Positions 63,937 to 64,000 of a stretch of 64,000 bases of DNA are shown in pieces (positions within the stretch are counted from its first letter, which is position 1; each line of letters starts with the position of its first letter). The translations under genes and the position numbers were made by a program. The DNA is from Fulvivirga ulvae (GTDB lineage Bacteria > Bacteroidota > Bacteroidia > Cytophagales > Cyclobacteriaceae). The notes under the pieces are model-generated. The model did not search any database. It had not been told where the DNA came from and was given only the letters and a program-made list of their open reading frames with translations. The stretch lies in the NCBI RefSeq assembly GCF_021389975.1, contig NZ_CP089981.1:6783501-6847500 (forward strand). Reading direction: 5' to 3'.

Positions 63937-64000
63937 GTTTTCAGAGCATTCTGTTTTTCACAACCCAAGAGTTAAAACGGACGTTCCATTCATAGATGCA

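Noticed and set aside
1..64000. tRNA, rRNA, CRISPR arrays or intact insertion sequences
   Set aside because: I looked for repeats of the array type, transposase motifs, and conserved RNA gene blocks and saw none. This was by eye, so small RNAs could be missed.

Overview
The window looks like a chromosomal segment of a gliding-type Bacteroidota, most likely order Cytophagales (Fulvivirga/Marivirga-like; this is inference). The evidence is alternative complex III joined to a caa3/aa3-type oxidase locus, type IX secretion (T9SS) sorting domains, a PorP/SprF protein, a giant PKD adhesin with a gliding-type C-terminus, a lipidated TamA (TamL) beside TamB, and promoters of the TTTG / TAnnTTTG type. 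Base composition is AT-rich. No rRNA, tRNA, CRISPR array or intact insertion sequence was seen.

Layout. 0.3-5 kb: two AraC regulators, a PanE/ApbA-family reductase, a uracil-DNA glycosylase-like protein, and an SDR protein lacking the usual catalytic Tyr/Lys. 5-14 kb: a leftward operon encoding a 1621-residue PKD adhesin, its PorP/SprF partner, a secreted beta-propeller and a small T9SS cargo, closed by a terminator. 14.4-31.5 kb: the respiratory block. ActA-F (alternative complex III, quinol:cytochrome c oxidoreductase) lead directly into oxidase subunits II and I, heme A and heme O synthases, two subunit III proteins and subunit IV. After a hairpin come a Cys-less SCO-like protein, DUF420, a small membrane protein and DUF983. 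32-43.4 kb: Hsp20, a HepT-like protein, a 54-residue lipoprotein, and outer-membrane genes (POTRA/barrel protein, OmpA lipoprotein, TamL, TamB).

43.5-57.5 kb is a dense stress and envelope-protection island. It holds a general-stress-26-like flavin protein, Ohr, a PfpI/DJ-1 protein, a baeRF-type release-factor homologue, a second HepT-like protein, topoisomerase IB, a coiled-coil lipoprotein, a Cys-less ArsC-like protein, MscS, CsbD, YtxH, DUF4235 and PA2169-type proteins, and a TPMT-like methyltransferase. Inside it is an unusual three-gene operon: a GNAT protein, an HD phosphohydrolase fused to a Pycsar-type (PycTM) membrane effector domain, and an outer-membrane lipoprotein barrel whose periplasmic part carries kinase-like motifs. 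That operon is the best candidate here for an undescribed system.

57.5-64 kb: a coiled-coil membrane protein, a frameshifted remnant of a TIGR02452/DUF2263 (microbial PARG) gene, two tandem M57-type HEIGH metalloprotease lipoproteins, a DUF547 protein, and the rpsF-rpsR-rplI ribosomal operon with a clear promoter and terminator.

Family names come from reading the proteins by eye. No search was run.
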